64,000 bases of DNA. Origin: Nymphalis io (taxonomy: Eukaryota; Arthropoda; Insecta; Lepidoptera; Nymphalidae). The translations under genes were made by a program, and so were the position numbers. This document shows positions 10,066 through 21,312 of the stretch, piece after piece. Position 1 is the stretch's first letter, and each line of letters begins with the position of its first letter. Under the pieces are notes generated by a model. It was not told the origin of the DNA and searched no databases. It saw only the letters and a program-made list of their open reading frames with translations. The DNA lies in the NCBI RefSeq assembly GCF_905147045.1, contig NC_065916.1, positions 3,810,561 through 3,874,560 on the forward strand. Direction: 5' to 3'.

Positions 10066-10479
10066 AGTGGTTTTCCATGACTCATTTAGTCATTTTTTCT
10101 GTTTATTTCCATAATTTATGTTATTTTTGTTTATCCTTATCCAGATCCTAGGTCATCTTTTATTTAAATTTTATTATGAATTAACAAACACACTAGGTTC
10201 ACATAAACAATATTAATATCAAAATACTTTATTCAACATTGAAGCATTACACTTGCTTATTGATAGTCAAACTAGAAACTTCCACCGGTTAAAAGTAACA
10301 CCCAGCCCTGTGTCGAACCAGTGAAAGAAACTCAGACTATTAGTCTATAAAGTAAATAGTAGTCTTTTTGTAATAAGCAACAAATATATTTTTATCAAGG
10401 CAGAATGTTTTGTACACAACTAGCATAGATACTGGTAAAAAAATCAAATTTAGAAATAAATTCGAATGAAGTCTCTGGA
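10066..10479. other. Noncoding spacer, nothing recognised
   Basis: AT-rich. A short CACCGGTTAAAAGTAACACC stretch near 10,285 resembles a degenerate dispersed lepidopteran repeat, but the evidence is weak. Confidence 0.4.
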
Positions 10480-10512
10480 TCATTTCTTCTTCTTCTTCGA
10501 GTGCCACTCCGA

Positions 10513-11874
10513 CTAGCGAAGGTTGGCAGTCAGCTTTAAATACTCCTTCTTGTTCTTCGCGAGGCGAAAGAGTTCGACAGCACTCGCGATTCCCGTCCAT
10601 TCACGGATGTTGCACAGCCAAGACTTTTTTCTGCGCCCAACAGCTCTCCTTCCGGCAACTTTTCCCATCATAATCAGTTGCATAAGTTCATATCTTTCAT
10701 GCCTAAGCACGTGTCCGAGATATGCCACTTTTCTCTCCTCGACAGTCTCCAAAAGTTGCCGTTTTTGGTTGACGCGTCGCAGAACTTCCACGTTCGAGAC
10801 CTTTTGAGTCCAACTAATGGCCAACATACGTCTATAAGCCCACATCTCGAAAGCTTCTAAACGTTTTTTGAGATCTTCTTTAATTGTCAACGCCTCGCAT
10901 CCGTAAAGAAGTATAGGCCAGATGTAACAATGTAGGAGTCGTATGCGCACAGGGATCTTAAGTCTGCGATTGCAGAGTACTTTTTTCAACGTGCAGAAGG
11001 CACTTCGAGCTATTTCGATGCGAGTCTTTACCTCCTGTTCACAGCTCCAGGTGTCATTAAGCCATCTCCCCAGATATTTGTACTTGCGCACCCTCTCAAT
11101 TTTTTGGCCTGCTACAATGATAGCAATGTCATCGAAGCTATGTTTAGATAACACCATGATCTTCGTTTTTGATAGGTTTATCCTCAGACCAGCGTTTTCA
11201 CTGCACTCATTAACACGGCTTATAATTAATTGCAGCTCTTCAGGAGATGATGCTATTAGGACTGTATCGTCAGCGTATCTGATGTTGTTAATATACCGGC
11301 CATTTATTTTGACTCCACATTCTCGGCCTTCAATTGCTTCTGCTATTATTTGTTCCGAGTACAAATTAAATAGCGTGGGTGATAATATACAGCCCTGTCG
11401 GACTCCTCTCTTTATTTCTACCTCATCAGTCTCCTCATTGTCAACTCGTACAGTAGCCTTCTGGTTCCAATACAGATTCTGGATAATACGTACATCTTTG
11501 TCATCTAAGCCGATATCATGTAATATTGCAATTAGACGGTCATGCAGGACTCTGTCAAAGGCTTTTTCGTAATCGATGAAACAAAGGAAAACGTCTTGTT
11601 GCATGTCTCTGCATTTTTGTACGAGAACCTGCATTGCGAAAAGAGCCTCTCTCGTGCCCACTCCTATTCGAAAACCAAACTGACTATCTGCGAGATGTTC
11701 GTCGCATTTAGCTCTTATTCGCTCGTGGATGATATTCAGAAATAGTTTCAATACTTGGCTCATAAGGCTAATCGCTCGAAACTCTTCGCACCTTCTTGCG
11801 TTGGTCTTCTTAGGAAGCGTAATAAAAGTTGAGGTTAGCCAGTCTTTGGGTAAGTGGCCAGAGTCGTATACCAA
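10513..11874 (-). pseudogene. RTE reverse transcriptase (C-terminal part)
   Basis: A 453-residue open frame holds the RT palm: FIDYEKAFDRV, KRGVRQGCILSPTLFNLYSE and the catalytic RYADDTVLI box. After RT come the KYLG and LLYGCEAL motifs, and the C-terminal EERKVAYLGHVLRHERYELM and GRRKKSW segments typical of RTE-type ORF2 proteins. The frame stays open upstream of the first Met to about 12,070, including GPDNVP. It is out of frame with the endonuclease segment, so the element is dead. It would reverse-transcribe its own RNA by target-primed reverse transcription. Confidence 0.9.
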
Positions 11875-12082
11875 GTTAAAGAATTTAACCAGGAAGTTAA
11901 TATTTTCGTCTTCAATAAGTTTGAGTACCTCTATGGGAACATTATCCGGTCCGGTTGATTTTCCCGTTTTAGCTTTTTTAAGAGCGTTTGTGACTTCATT
12001 TTTCAGGATAGGATATCCCTCATTTGGATCACAATTTACCGCTATGCTTCGGAAATCGTCGGTATATTGATGAAATGTATTG

Positions 12083-12883
12083 TTACCATAGGTGTTTTTT
12101 TCCTGATATATCTAATATGGGAATATTATTTTCATCCGTAAGTTGGTAAGTCGTCTTTTTGTGTCCTACCAAAGATTTTATTTCCTTATGCAGGTTAAAT
12201 GCATCATGTTTAGCATAAAGGTCCTCCACAAAATCACACTTGCACTGATACCAAGCATCTCTAGCATAACGAACTTCACGCCGAATTTTCTTATCAATCT
12301 CAGTATATTTGCTATTGTCGGAATTCTTGTAGATTCTCCTTTCTTCGATAAGATCATATATTTTTTCTGTCATCCAACTCTGCTTAGGAATCCAATCTCT
12401 TTTCAAGTGTGTCTTATTGATGTTTAATATTTTGTTCTTCATTGAACACCACTCTTCCTCCACCGTACGCATTATCCCAGGTTTCTCATCTGCTGCCCAC
12501 TCGTTTATTTCTTTCGCCACTTTATCTTGGATGTTAAGTTCTTTAAGTTTCCTCACGTCTATTGCGTGGTACTGTGTTCTCTTCTTTAGTTGTTTGAGTC
12601 TACAAGATATTAACATGGTTCGGTTTGATTTTGGTACTAAGTTAACAGGTGTATTAATGTATTTTGTGTTTATGATTACTCCCACTCCATACTTGTTGGA
12701 GCTATCCTCGGAACCAGAGTAATACATGGTGTAATTATTATCTATTTGGTGTTTACCTTTGCCTATCCATCTAATCTCACTTAGTCCCATGATGTTAATC
12801 TTCATTCGTTGCATTTCTTTGCAGACATTGTAGACTTTTTCAGGACTCTTCAAGCTTCTGACGTTCCACATTCCTATCTTCAT
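12083..12883 (-). pseudogene. RTE endonuclease N-terminus with internal deletion
   Basis: Starts with MKIGMWNVRSL, the usual opening of RTE apurinic-type endonucleases, then IMGLSEIRW and YGVGVII. The central catalytic core (the QVYAP, GDFNAK and SDHR region) is missing: the sequence jumps to the linker between endonuclease and RT (KRDWIPKQSWMTEKI). Followed by a frameshift into the RT frame. Confidence 0.85.
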
Positions 12884-13225
12884 TTGTTATTTTTTCCACC
12901 TGGAGATTCTTAGCACCCCTGTCCCATCTAAGGGACGCCAGGAACTCGGGGCCATTTCTTTCTTAGACTTTTCCATAAAGCTGACGATAACTAGGGAATA
13001 ATAGTGCAGTGGTTTCCCCTTGCCTTCTGCACCAGACATTTTAGAGGTTACTTGTACCTCAAGGTCGCTGTTTCCCTTTTTCCAATCATGGTGCGTATGG
13101 TTATACCGCCATTGATCGGTCGCCAGAGCCTCGTCTGTTATCTAGCAGGGAGCACCACGTGCAGGTGAGGTTGGCAATTGGGTCGGTTTAGATGGTAGTT
13201 CCGTTCCCCCCTTACCCCCCTTTCT

Positions 13226-14089
13226 TATAAAATAATATAACATTTATAAACATATTTTATAGTAAACATACAAAAAGATTTTTTTAAATTTAACTTTTTC
13301 TAATCTGTTATGACTAATACAAACATTAAAATGCCTTATCGGTTATCTGTTGTGATTATTTTGATAATGAAATTTGTCATTCATGTTATGTTATTGTATT
13401 CAAAAGGAATGTTACTTATCTGTTCCCAAGTCACTTTCTGTGTGTTTTTTTTAAATATATATATCGAGCAGGCATAGTGAAATACATATAAAATACATAT
13501 AAACAAGCACCAGTGAATTTTCATGTGATTAGTTTGCGTTTAAAAATATCGTGAGACAGCCTGCATTTATAATTATCAAATTTCACTGAAATTCTGCTAA
13601 ACAATCCACTGTGTATTATCCAAAAAGGTAGAACAGACCTTAACCAGCCAGCTTACTCGTACTTCCTAAAAATAACATAAAATAATTTTGAATTACATTG
13701 CTTGTTCGACTCTGTTACATATAATGACATTTTCGGAACATCCAGAATAAATACAGAAATTGGCAATATACCACTTCAATAAAAAAAAAATAACCAATGC
13801 CAGAAATGAAAATATGGTGTGTTGCCAAAACAATTTTTTACAAGCTTTTATTTTACAATAATACTATATATTATGAAATCGATTTTCAATATTTATTTGT
13901 TAAAATAAAACTTCAAAATATACAAGCGCTGTCCCGCAGTTTTATTCGCATTCTATCCAATTGAAGTTAAACAAAATGACGCCCTGAATTCGAGCCTTTT
14001 ATGAGACTAATTTGTTTATAAAAAAAGGAATGTGAATAAAACCTCGGGCGGAACTAATTTGAAGCCTAGCAGAAGTATTTATATTATAT
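13226..14089. other. AT-rich spacer, nothing recognised
   Basis: No ORF, no recognised repeat and no second copy in the window. Confidence 0.5.
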
Positions 14090-14357
14090 GACGAGCCATT
14101 TGGCGTGGTTGGTAGGTACCTGCCTTTCACGCCGAAGGTTGTGGGTTCGATTCCCACCCAGGACAGACATTTGTGTGCATGAACATGTCTGTTTGTCCTG
14201 AGTCTGGGTGTAATTATCTATATAAGTATGTATTTACAAAAGAAAAGTAGTATATGCAGTATATCAGTTGTCTGGTTTCCATGGCTCAAGCTCTGCTTAA
14301 TTTGGGATCAGATGGCCGTGTGTGAATAAAGTACCAGGATATTATTATTATTATTAT
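14090..14357 (+). mobile_element. SINE-A, solitary copy
   Basis: Full-length SINE-A outside the satellite: A-box TGGCGTGGTTGG, B box GGTTCGATTCC and an (ATT)n tail. It shows that SINE-A is an independent dispersed family rather than a satellite derivative. Confidence 0.88.
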
Positions 14358-14854
14358 ACATAGAGCTATACAATAAATATTAGTTGGCGGTTCTGTGGTC
14401 GCGTTATCGTATGTCTATTGTATGAGCAAATAAATATTCGCTTTCAAATTGAGTTCCAATTTTAAATTAAGGCTTAGTTTGTTTTAATTTTTGTTATTTT
14501 CAACGTTAGGTAGTAATTATTAATATAAAACAATATACTTATATTTAATTTCGTGTCGTATCGTCTCGGTAGAATCCACACGTGAGTCCGATGAAATTAT
14601 GCCACTTCACTGTATCAGATTATATAGACTTTAGATAAAACAGTTCAGTGCCTTCTTCTCCTTTGTTAAAGGATTCTTTTTTTTGAGCTTTAGTGTTATT
14701 CATAAAAAAAATAATTAAAGAGTAGAAAAAATTACGGTCGAAATATGCAAATTCATATATGTCTACAGAACTTGTACCTATGTAAGTATGTTTATAGATG
14801 TAGTAAGGGCTAGCTAATGTCGATAATATTAGTATATATGTTATTTTAAAGTTT
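14358..14854. other. AT-rich spacer, nothing recognised
   Basis: No gene or repeat seen. Confidence 0.45.
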
Positions 14855-15142
14855 ATTTATTTATTTTTTTATTTATTTATTTAGTGTACAGGAAACAAAC
14901 AGTGAAATAATTACAATAAAATAAAAAATATAAAACAATTCATAAACCAAAACAGTTTCCATTTATAAATTAATCATAAGTAATTACAAAACAAGACATT
15001 TTTTATATTTAATAGGTGCATGAAATTATATAATTCATTTATATAATTTAATTTAATATAAATTTAATTTTTAAATCAAGAAAACATAATTTAATAATAA
15101 ATAATCAATTTATAATTAATTAATTAAAAATGCATGAGTAAA

Positions 15143-18013
15143 TTAAGGCTCTTGAGAGTATAATATTTCTTTTACTTGCAGTTTGAATTTTTTAAGGGAG
15201 AGATGAAATATATCACATTCAATAAATGTTTTATTGTACTGTTTAGATGATCTATTAATAAATGCATTTGCTGCATATTTAGTCTTTGTCAATGGAAAAT
15301 CAAAAATAGATTTATTGCGACTACCAGGGCGAGGACACTTGATATTTATTTTAGAAAGGAGATAAGGGGAATCAAATATGTTGTGGATCAATTTATATAA
15401 AAACACCATATCACGTTCAAGTCGTCTCTGTTCAGTTGTCGGTATCTTTTCTATTTGATTCAAATTATTTATAAACGAAAATTTTAAATATTTTAAAAAC
15501 TTTTCCTGAATATTTTCGATGAATTCTATATATTTACTATACCGTGGATTCCAGACAGTGCAAGCGTATTCTAGAATAGGTCTCACAAATGATTTATATA
15601 AAAGAGCAAAAGTTGAAACACGCTTAAACTCTCTGGAAATCCTCAGCACAAATCCTAGCATACGAAACGCTTTAGAAGTTATGGAATTTATGTGTTCATC
15701 GAAAAGAAGTTTAGAATCGAGTGTTATTCCAAGATCTTTGACCACTGATACACGTTTTATATCATCTTCCTTAAATCGGTAGTTGTAAATGATCACTTTT
15801 CTTTTTCTGGTATATGTTATACAATTACATTTCTTTATATTCAAAAACAGCGAATTGGTAGTACAATAATCGCTAAGTAAGTTCAAATCTTTTTGCAGAC
15901 TAATACAATCATCAACACTCTTAATAATTTTATAAGTTTTTGTATCATCAGCATATAATAGAAATTTAGAAGATGCAAATACCGAAACAACATCATTTAT
16001 ATATATATTAAAAAACAGTGGTCCAAGATGTGAGCCTTGAGGGACTCCAGATGGAACTGGTAGAAAAGATGAGCAATATCCTTTCACAGTAACGGCTTGA
16101 CTTCTATTCAATAAATATGACTTGATCCATCTAAGGAGGTCACCATGTACACCGATGAACTCCATTTTTGCTATTAAGATAGAATGAGAGATTTTGTCAA
16201 ACGCTTTGGAGTAATCGGTGTACACAACGTCCACCTGATATCCTTTGTCCATTGCAGTCAAAACATAGTCAGTGAATTCACACAAATTAGTTTCAGTTGA
16301 TTTCTTGTTAATAAATCCATGCTGCTGGTCAATAATTATGGGACGTATGCTTGGAAAGATTTTGTCATAAATTATACGTTCAAAAAGTTTTGGAATTGAA
16401 CTTAATTTCGAAATAGGACGATAATTTTTGATATCATGTCTATCTCCATTTTTAAAAATAGGCACAACATAAGACTGTTTCCAAATTGAAGGCATAGTAC
16501 ATGTATGAAGGGAAATACAAAACAATAAATGTAAAGGAATAGATATAGTCATATAGCATTTACTTAGAAAAAGAGGTGGTATACCGTCGGGTCCGCTACC
16601 TTTTTTAATATTTAAGGTTTTCAAATACTTACGAACATCAGCAAGTGAAATATCAACAGATGACAAATTAATTGTATTAGCATATCCACTATTATTTTGA
16701 CTGTTACAGGAAAAATTGTTAAGATGTGTACTATGTTCAAAGGATGTATAGAAATATTCATTAAATAGATTGCTTATTTGCTGACCGTCACTTGTTGAGA
16801 TATCGTTATAATATAGCCGCTCAGGTATGTCATTTGTATTCTGTTTGGTCTTGACAAATGTCCAAAAACACTTAGAGTTTCTCAAAATATTATTTTCCGC
16901 AAAATCAAGATAGTTATCGTAGCATGTCTTTTCAACCCTTTTTTGTCTATCACGAAGTAATTTAAAAGTACTATAATCACTGTAATTATCATACATTTTC
17001 CATTTTTTGTGATATTTTAGTTTTTCTTTAATAATTTTAATAAGTGCAGGAGAATACCACGCTGGATACTTACTAAGATCAACAACCACTTTAGAAGGAA
17101 TATTCTTTGTAATTATATCATTGATTATGTAATAGAATTTCTCAACGGATGTGTCAATATCATAGTAATCAGAAATAACCGACCAATCAATGTTAGCCAA
17201 TAATTCATTAATTAATTTATAGTCAGCTTTATGAAAAAGTTTAACAATACGAGGAGGGCTAAGAAAGCTACTAATGTTAATATCTATTAACATAATATCC
17301 AACGTGGGATGGTGTAAATCTTCCTTTACTAAAGGTGTTTCACAGCGCATAACCCTACAATTTGAGTTACTGAAGACAAGGTCTAATTGGCGATTATTGA
17401 TGTTTGAGACTAAGTTATATTGGGAAAAGTTGTTTAAGGACATGAAGGAAGACATTGCATTGACCATTGAGTTTCCAATATTCTCACAGAGCTCAGCGGA
17501 TGTGGACGAAGGAGACCAAATAGCACTGGGAACATTAAAATCACCAACTATTAAAAATATATCTTTCGGATTCAATATCACTAATTCAGAGATACGTTCA
17601 TAAAAGTTCAACTGATCTTGAAATTGTGAACCCGACTGAGGAAAATAACAACAAAAAAATCTACAATTAACGGGCTTACCTTTTGTCCTTAAAGCTACGC
17701 ATAATGAAAAAACGTCACAGGAAACAATATCGTTTGACGGCAAAAAGACAGGGTCTTTAACAACGAGTCCGTTACGCACCGCAATCAGGACACCGCCTCC
17801 CATTTTATCGTTACGTTCATTGTAGTTACGATCACATCTATAGACCGAGTAGCGACTATCAAAAATTTCTGAATCAAAAATTCCAGGTAATAACCACGTT
17901 TCAGTTAGACAAATTATGTCATGTTCACAATTTAATATATTCGAAAAAAACTCAGAAGTTTTTGTTCTAAGACCTCGCACGTTTTGGTACAAAATCGCTA
18001 TTTTGGATACCAT
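15143..18013 (-). CDS. LINE ORF2: endonuclease and reverse transcriptase
   Basis: 956 residues with no stop. The N-terminal APE-type endonuclease has LYQNVRGLRTK near residue 10, CLTETWL near 35, GDFNVPSAIW near 160 and a DLHHPTLD histidine region near 230. The RT has KKGSGPDGIPPLFLSKC, DYSKAFDKISHS, SGVPQGSHLGPLFFNIYIND and the LLYADDTK catalytic box. The C-terminal region includes VRPILEYACTVWNP and ECDIFHLSLKKF. Full length for the family, so this may be a recently active copy. Acts in ribonucleoprotein with ORF1 at the nuclear target site. Confidence 0.92.
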   Translation of the reverse strand: MVSKIAILYQNVRGLRTKTSEFFSNILNCEHDIICLTETWLLPGIFDSEIFDSRYSVYRCDRNYNERNDKMGGGVLIAVRNGLVVKDPVFLPSNDIVSCDVFSLCVALRTKGKPVNCRFFCCYFPQSGSQFQDQLNFYERISELVILNPKDIFLIVGDFNVPSAIWSPSSTSAELCENIGNSMVNAMSSFMSLNNFSQYNLVSNINNRQLDLVFSNSNCRVMRCETPLVKEDLHHPTLDIMLIDINISSFLSPPRIVKLFHKADYKLINELLANIDWSVISDYYDIDTSVEKFYYIINDIITKNIPSKVVVDLSKYPAWYSPALIKIIKEKLKYHKKWKMYDNYSDYSTFKLLRDRQKRVEKTCYDNYLDFAENNILRNSKCFWTFVKTKQNTNDIPERLYYNDISTSDGQQISNLFNEYFYTSFEHSTHLNNFSCNSQNNSGYANTINLSSVDISLADVRKYLKTLNIKKGSGPDGIPPLFLSKCYMTISIPLHLLFCISLHTCTMPSIWKQSYVVPIFKNGDRHDIKNYRPISKLSSIPKLFERIIYDKIFPSIRPIIIDQQHGFINKKSTETNLCEFTDYVLTAMDKGYQVDVVYTDYSKAFDKISHSILIAKMEFIGVHGDLLRWIKSYLLNRSQAVTVKGYCSSFLPVPSGVPQGSHLGPLFFNIYINDVVSVFASSKFLLYADDTKTYKIIKSVDDCISLQKDLNLLSDYCTTNSLFLNIKKCNCITYTRKRKVIIYNYRFKEDDIKRVSVVKDLGITLDSKLLFDEHINSITSKAFRMLGFVLRISREFKRVSTFALLYKSFVRPILEYACTVWNPRYSKYIEFIENIQEKFLKYLKFSFINNLNQIEKIPTTEQRRLERDMVFLYKLIHNIFDSPYLLSKINIKCPRPGSRNKSIFDFPLTKTKYAANAFINRSSKQYNKTFIECDIFHLSLKKFKLQVKEILYSQEP

Positions 18014-18284
18014 TGCGAAATAAGTAATTTATAAATCATATAAGACTTAAGAATTATACAAAATACATTTAAACTGACCATTTCATCTAAATTAATTATA
18101 ATAATTCTCCTTTCTAAAATTATACAAATAGAATAAACCTTAAACAGATTTAGCAGTTTCATCTCTCTCTCAAAGCCTAATAAAATTACAATCAAATAGA
18201 AAAGCCAACATAATTTTAGTAAATTTATAAAGAAGCCACCAAACGTACTTATATATAATATGTTGGATAAATTAATTGCGCGTA

Positions 18285-19313
18285 TTACAATTTTTTTAAA
18301 TCACATTCGTTAAGTATATGAATAACTGGGCTAGTGTCAGTTTTTCTAGCCATAATAGAACAGTTTTTTACCCAAATATACGTATATTTTTTATCGCGAG
18401 CTATTTCTTTTGTTTTACGAAGAAGCGCCTTATTAGCACTTGTTAGATGATCGTTAAAGTAAACACGTTTAGTATTTCCCACGTAGCCAAGGTCGCAAGC
18501 CCTGATATTCTTCTTTGCTCGTAATCTAGCAAGGAAATCATCCTTCTTCCATCTAGACAAAAATCGAATAATTACGGGTCTTGGTTTTTTAGAATCATTG
18601 TTTTTAGGGGCCACGCGGGTTATAAAATCGATGTCCGAATGACTGTAAGCTGAGTGATCCACCAGTTCCGATAACTTATTCATTGTTGTCATTAAATTTT
18701 CGTTTTTGGATTCGGGAAGGCCAATAATCTCAACATTAGAACGCCTGGACCATTGTTCCTTATTATTAATTTCATTTTGGAGGTTTATCATAGATAATTG
18801 GCAGTTTTTTACATCGGAATATAATGCATCACACTTTTTTATCCCACTCTCGGCTGTTTCTAGTCTCTTAAGAATCGCATCATGAGTATCACTTAAAAAT
18901 TTCACAGAGTTTTGGAGTGACAAAATTTCCTTTTTAACATCCTCAAGGATATTTTGAAATCCAGAAAAAGCCTCTTTAAACTCAGATTTAATAATATTTC
19001 GAATTTCATCTCTTGATATTTGTAGCGCAGTGAGATTTACCTTATGTGTATTTTTTTCAGAAGACGTACTCTTATCAGTTTTTTGCTTGGACCGCTTTGT
19101 GACATTGCGAATTGGGGTATCAGATTTGTTGTCCCGAGAATTATTTGAGGTACACGATGAACACCGCCAGGAGAGTCTAAGATCATCGTCCGGTTTTAGT
19201 TCTTGATCTTTTAGCTGTAGCATACAAGCTACATGGAATTCCCTATCGCAAGATGTACATACAATAGGATCTTCAGCATCTTTTATTGATTTGCTACAGC
19301 AGGCGAACTCCAT
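18285..19313 (-). CDS. LINE ORF1: PHD finger, coiled coil and nucleic-acid-binding domain
   Basis: 342 residues. An N-terminal PHD-type zinc finger (residues about 5-55: C-C, C-x2-C, H-x2-C, C-x2-C) is followed by a basic serine-rich linker. A predicted coiled coil spans about residues 95-185, and the C-terminal domain (about 195-335) contains RRSNVEIIGLPESKNENL and RPVIIRFLSRWKKDDFL. That domain resembles the RNA-binding ORF1 domain shared with baculovirus FP25-like proteins. Taken alone it could be mistaken for a host PHD gene, but its position upstream of ORF2 on the same strand settles it. Confidence 0.85.
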   Translation of the reverse strand: MEFACCSKSIKDAEDPIVCTSCDREFHVACMLQLKDQELKPDDDLRLSWRCSSCTSNNSRDNKSDTPIRNVTKRSKQKTDKSTSSEKNTHKVNLTALQISRDEIRNIIKSEFKEAFSGFQNILEDVKKEILSLQNSVKFLSDTHDAILKRLETAESGIKKCDALYSDVKNCQLSMINLQNEINNKEQWSRRSNVEIIGLPESKNENLMTTMNKLSELVDHSAYSHSDIDFITRVAPKNNDSKKPRPVIIRFLSRWKKDDFLARLRAKKNIRACDLGYVGNTKRVYFNDHLTSANKALLRKTKEIARDKKYTYIWVKNCSIMARKTDTSPVIHILNECDLKKL

Positions 19314-19345
19314 ATTATTACTTCGTAATCAAAAAAAAAAAAAAA

Positions 19346-19984
19346 GTAACGATGCGCACAAGTGAGATTTGAACCTGTATCGACTGCGTATGCGGTGCGT
19401 TCGAAACCTCTGTTCCAACAACTGTTTAAGTTGACCGGGCAAAAATAGTTATCAGTTTTGTACGTTGTTTATGTGTGGTCAATGACCTATCGGTTGCGGT
19501 ATGTTTTTTCAATATGAAGCTCATTAACGTCTTGACGCACGAAGTAGATCACGATGCACTTGTCCAACGTTAAACATATGTAAATCACTTTTATATTTGC
19601 AAAGTTATTGTTGAAAACTATTATATTTTGGCACTGAAATTGTTATAAGTTTACTTATTCTTTTAAACGAAGATATACTACGTATTTAGATCTTAATTTT
19701 CGAGAAAACTGTTAGCAAAATCACTGATTTTTACAACAATATTAAAGCACCAATAGTCAATACGTCTTGTCACTATGTAACAAACAGTGCAACTGTTATT
19801 AAGCTTATTTTTGTTTTGCTTTTAGAATACTAGTTAACACTCGCAGTTTCGCACGTGTTTTATAGGGGGGTGGTTAAGCCGTGAAAGCGTAACAGACATA
19901 CAGTTACTTTCGCATTTATAATATTAAGTATAGATGATATTTTTGTTCAGAACTTCATTGCTTACGTTTCAACAATACAACAAC
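19346..19984. other. Upstream region of LINE, nothing else recognised
   Basis: Possibly part of the LINE 5' UTR. A minus-strand stretch near 19,360-19,430 has a weak B-box (GGTTCAAATCT), but the T-stem does not pair, so it is not called as a tRNA. Confidence 0.4.
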
Positions 19985-20190
19985 AACCGAAGGGAGTCCA
20001 AGCGCTTGACCAACGGCTTTACGTGCTTTCCGAGGCACGGGTATGAACACACATCTAACATCCAAACTCCGAGCTGCTATTGAGAATTTTCAAAAGAATA
20101 ACCCAATAACTTTCTATCAGCCCCACCCGGGGAATGAACTGAGGACCTCGAGATCAGCGGCCTTATATATCGCTTCTAGACCAACAGGGT
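19985..20190 (-). mobile_element. SINE-C, degenerate copy
   Basis: Shares the order ACCAACGGCTTTACGTGCTT, TCCGAGGCACGGG, CTCCG(A/G)GCTGCTA and CTAGACCAAC with the SINE-C copies at 26.1, 40.7, 49.6 and 60.4 kb, but is strongly diverged. Confidence 0.7.
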
Positions 20191-20199
20191 CAAAAGAAT

Positions 20200-20400
20200 C
20201 CTTACTAATATTACGAATGTGAAAGTGTGTTTGTTTCTTTGTTACGCTTTTACGTTTTAACTTCTCGACCGATTATCATGACCAAAAAAATGTTGACATT
20301 GTAACAGAAAAGGACAAAGGACATACATCTGTCTCAGTCCCTCAAACATGGGTCAAGCTGCGGGCGAAAACTATTATTATATAAATAGATGTACTTCGCA
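20200..20400. repeat. Degenerate dispersed element
   Basis: Contains TTTGTTACGCTTTTACGTTT, CTCGACCGATTATCATGA and GCTGCGGGCGAAAACTA, resembling the common lepidopteran Helitron-associated sequence of which better copies are at 57,951-58,530. Confidence 0.45.
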
Positions 20401-20520
20401 GTGTCACCCTCTTTAAATTTAGACTCTTAACGTGACAATCGTGAATTTTCTTATTATAAAAAAATTTAAATAGAGTTCACTGACACGATAAAAATAAAAT
20501 TAGCATGCTTTGAATCCGTA

Positions 20521-20818
20521 ACAGCCTGTGAATGTCCCACTGCTGGGCTAAAGTCCTCCTCTCCTCTTTTTGAGGAGAAGGTTTGCAGCTTATTCCACAA
20601 CGCTGCTCCGATGCCGGTTGGTGGAATACACATGTGGCAGAATTTCAGTGTAATCAGACACATGCAGATTTCCTCACGATGTTTTCCTTCACCGTAAAGC
20701 AAGAGATGAATTATAATCACAAATTAAGCACATGAAAATTCAGTGGTGCTTGGCCGGGTTTGAACCCACTATCATCGGTTAACATTCACGCGTTGTTACC
20801 ACTGGGCCATGTCGGCTC
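20521..20818 (-). mobile_element. SINE-B (Metulj-like), near full length
   Basis: On the minus strand: GCCGACATGGCCCAGTGGTA (A-box), then the B-box region, the body ATTCTGCCACATGTGTATTC, and a 3' end reading CCCAGCAGTGGGACATTC. It is flanked by a short imperfect repeat, TTTGAAT. Confidence 0.85.
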
Positions 20819-20997
20819 TATGTTTTGAATAAAACTACTAATATACATAATAACATTAAGCATATTAATAAATGAAAAGGAATGTTTGTAAGTATGTTTG
20901 TCGTTATGTAAACGTTCTTGAACTAATCATTCGATTGTGTATGAGTTTTGGTGAGGTGTTCTGTGTAAAACTGCGAAGATTTCTGACTCAAAAACTG

Positions 20998-21312
20998 ACC
21001 CTACTGGTGGTAGGGCTTTACTGGTGGTAGGGCTTTGTGCAAGCTCGTCTGGGTAGGTACCACCCACTCATCAGATATTCTACCGCAAAACAGCAATACT
21101 TGATATTGTTGTGTTCCGGTTTGAAGGGTGAGTGAGCCAGTGTAATTACAGGCACAAGGGACATAAAATCTTAGTTCCCAAGGTTGGTGGCGCATTGGAT
21201 ATGTAAGCGATGGTTGACATTTCTTACAATGCCAATGTCTAAGAGCGTTGGTGACCACTTACCATCAGGTGGCCCATATGCTCGTCCGCCTTCCTTTTCT
21301 ATAAAAAAAAAA
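20998..21312 (+). repeat. REP-D, full-length copy
   Basis: Almost identical to 26,656-26,954, with an A13-type run at the right end. The left end carries a short duplication of TACTGGTGGTAGGGCTTT. Confidence 0.85.

Larger units (their letters stand above)
10480..13225 (-). mobile_element. RTE-clade LINE, defective
   Basis: Runs right to left: GC-rich 5' region (13,225-12,884), endonuclease ORF, RT ORF, then a short 3' end with (GAAG/AAG)n at about 10,485-10,500, typical of RTE elements. The 5' region contains TTATACCGCCATTGATCGGT, shared in diverged form with the RTE element that ends near 57,900. Lesions are an internal endonuclease deletion and a frameshift. Confidence 0.85.
14855..19345 (-). 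mobile_element. LINE with PHD-finger ORF1, both ORFs open
   Basis: Minus-strand element. ORF1 (19,313-18,285) and ORF2 (18,013-15,143) are separated by about 270 nt. The 3' UTR ends in an (AAAT)n-type tail at 14,855-14,885. ORF1 organisation and the SGVPQGSHLGP RT motif suggest the CR1/jockey side of the non-LTR tree, clade not certain. The 5' end is not defined; an A15 run lies at 19,328-19,343. A related 5'-truncated copy is at 30,083-32,815. Confidence 0.85.

Noticed and set aside
10943..11572. Plus-strand 209-residue open frame
   Set aside because: It is the antisense shadow of the RTE reverse transcriptase, with no domain.
12083..12883. Host craniofacial-development-protein-like gene
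   Set aside because: Database proteins with such names are RTE endonuclease fragments; the adjacent RT and missing core show it is a dead LINE.
18285..19313. Host PHD-finger gene
   Set aside because: It lies just upstream of, and on the same strand as, a LINE ORF2, and its C-terminal domain is the LINE ORF1 type.
19360..19430. Minus-strand tRNA-like sequence near an A/T run
   Set aside because: The B box is weak and the T-stem does not pair; no acceptor stem found.
20998..21312. Coding exon in the 85-residue open frame of REP-D
   Set aside because: The same frame recurs in other REP-D copies and is broken in most; there is no conserved protein feature.
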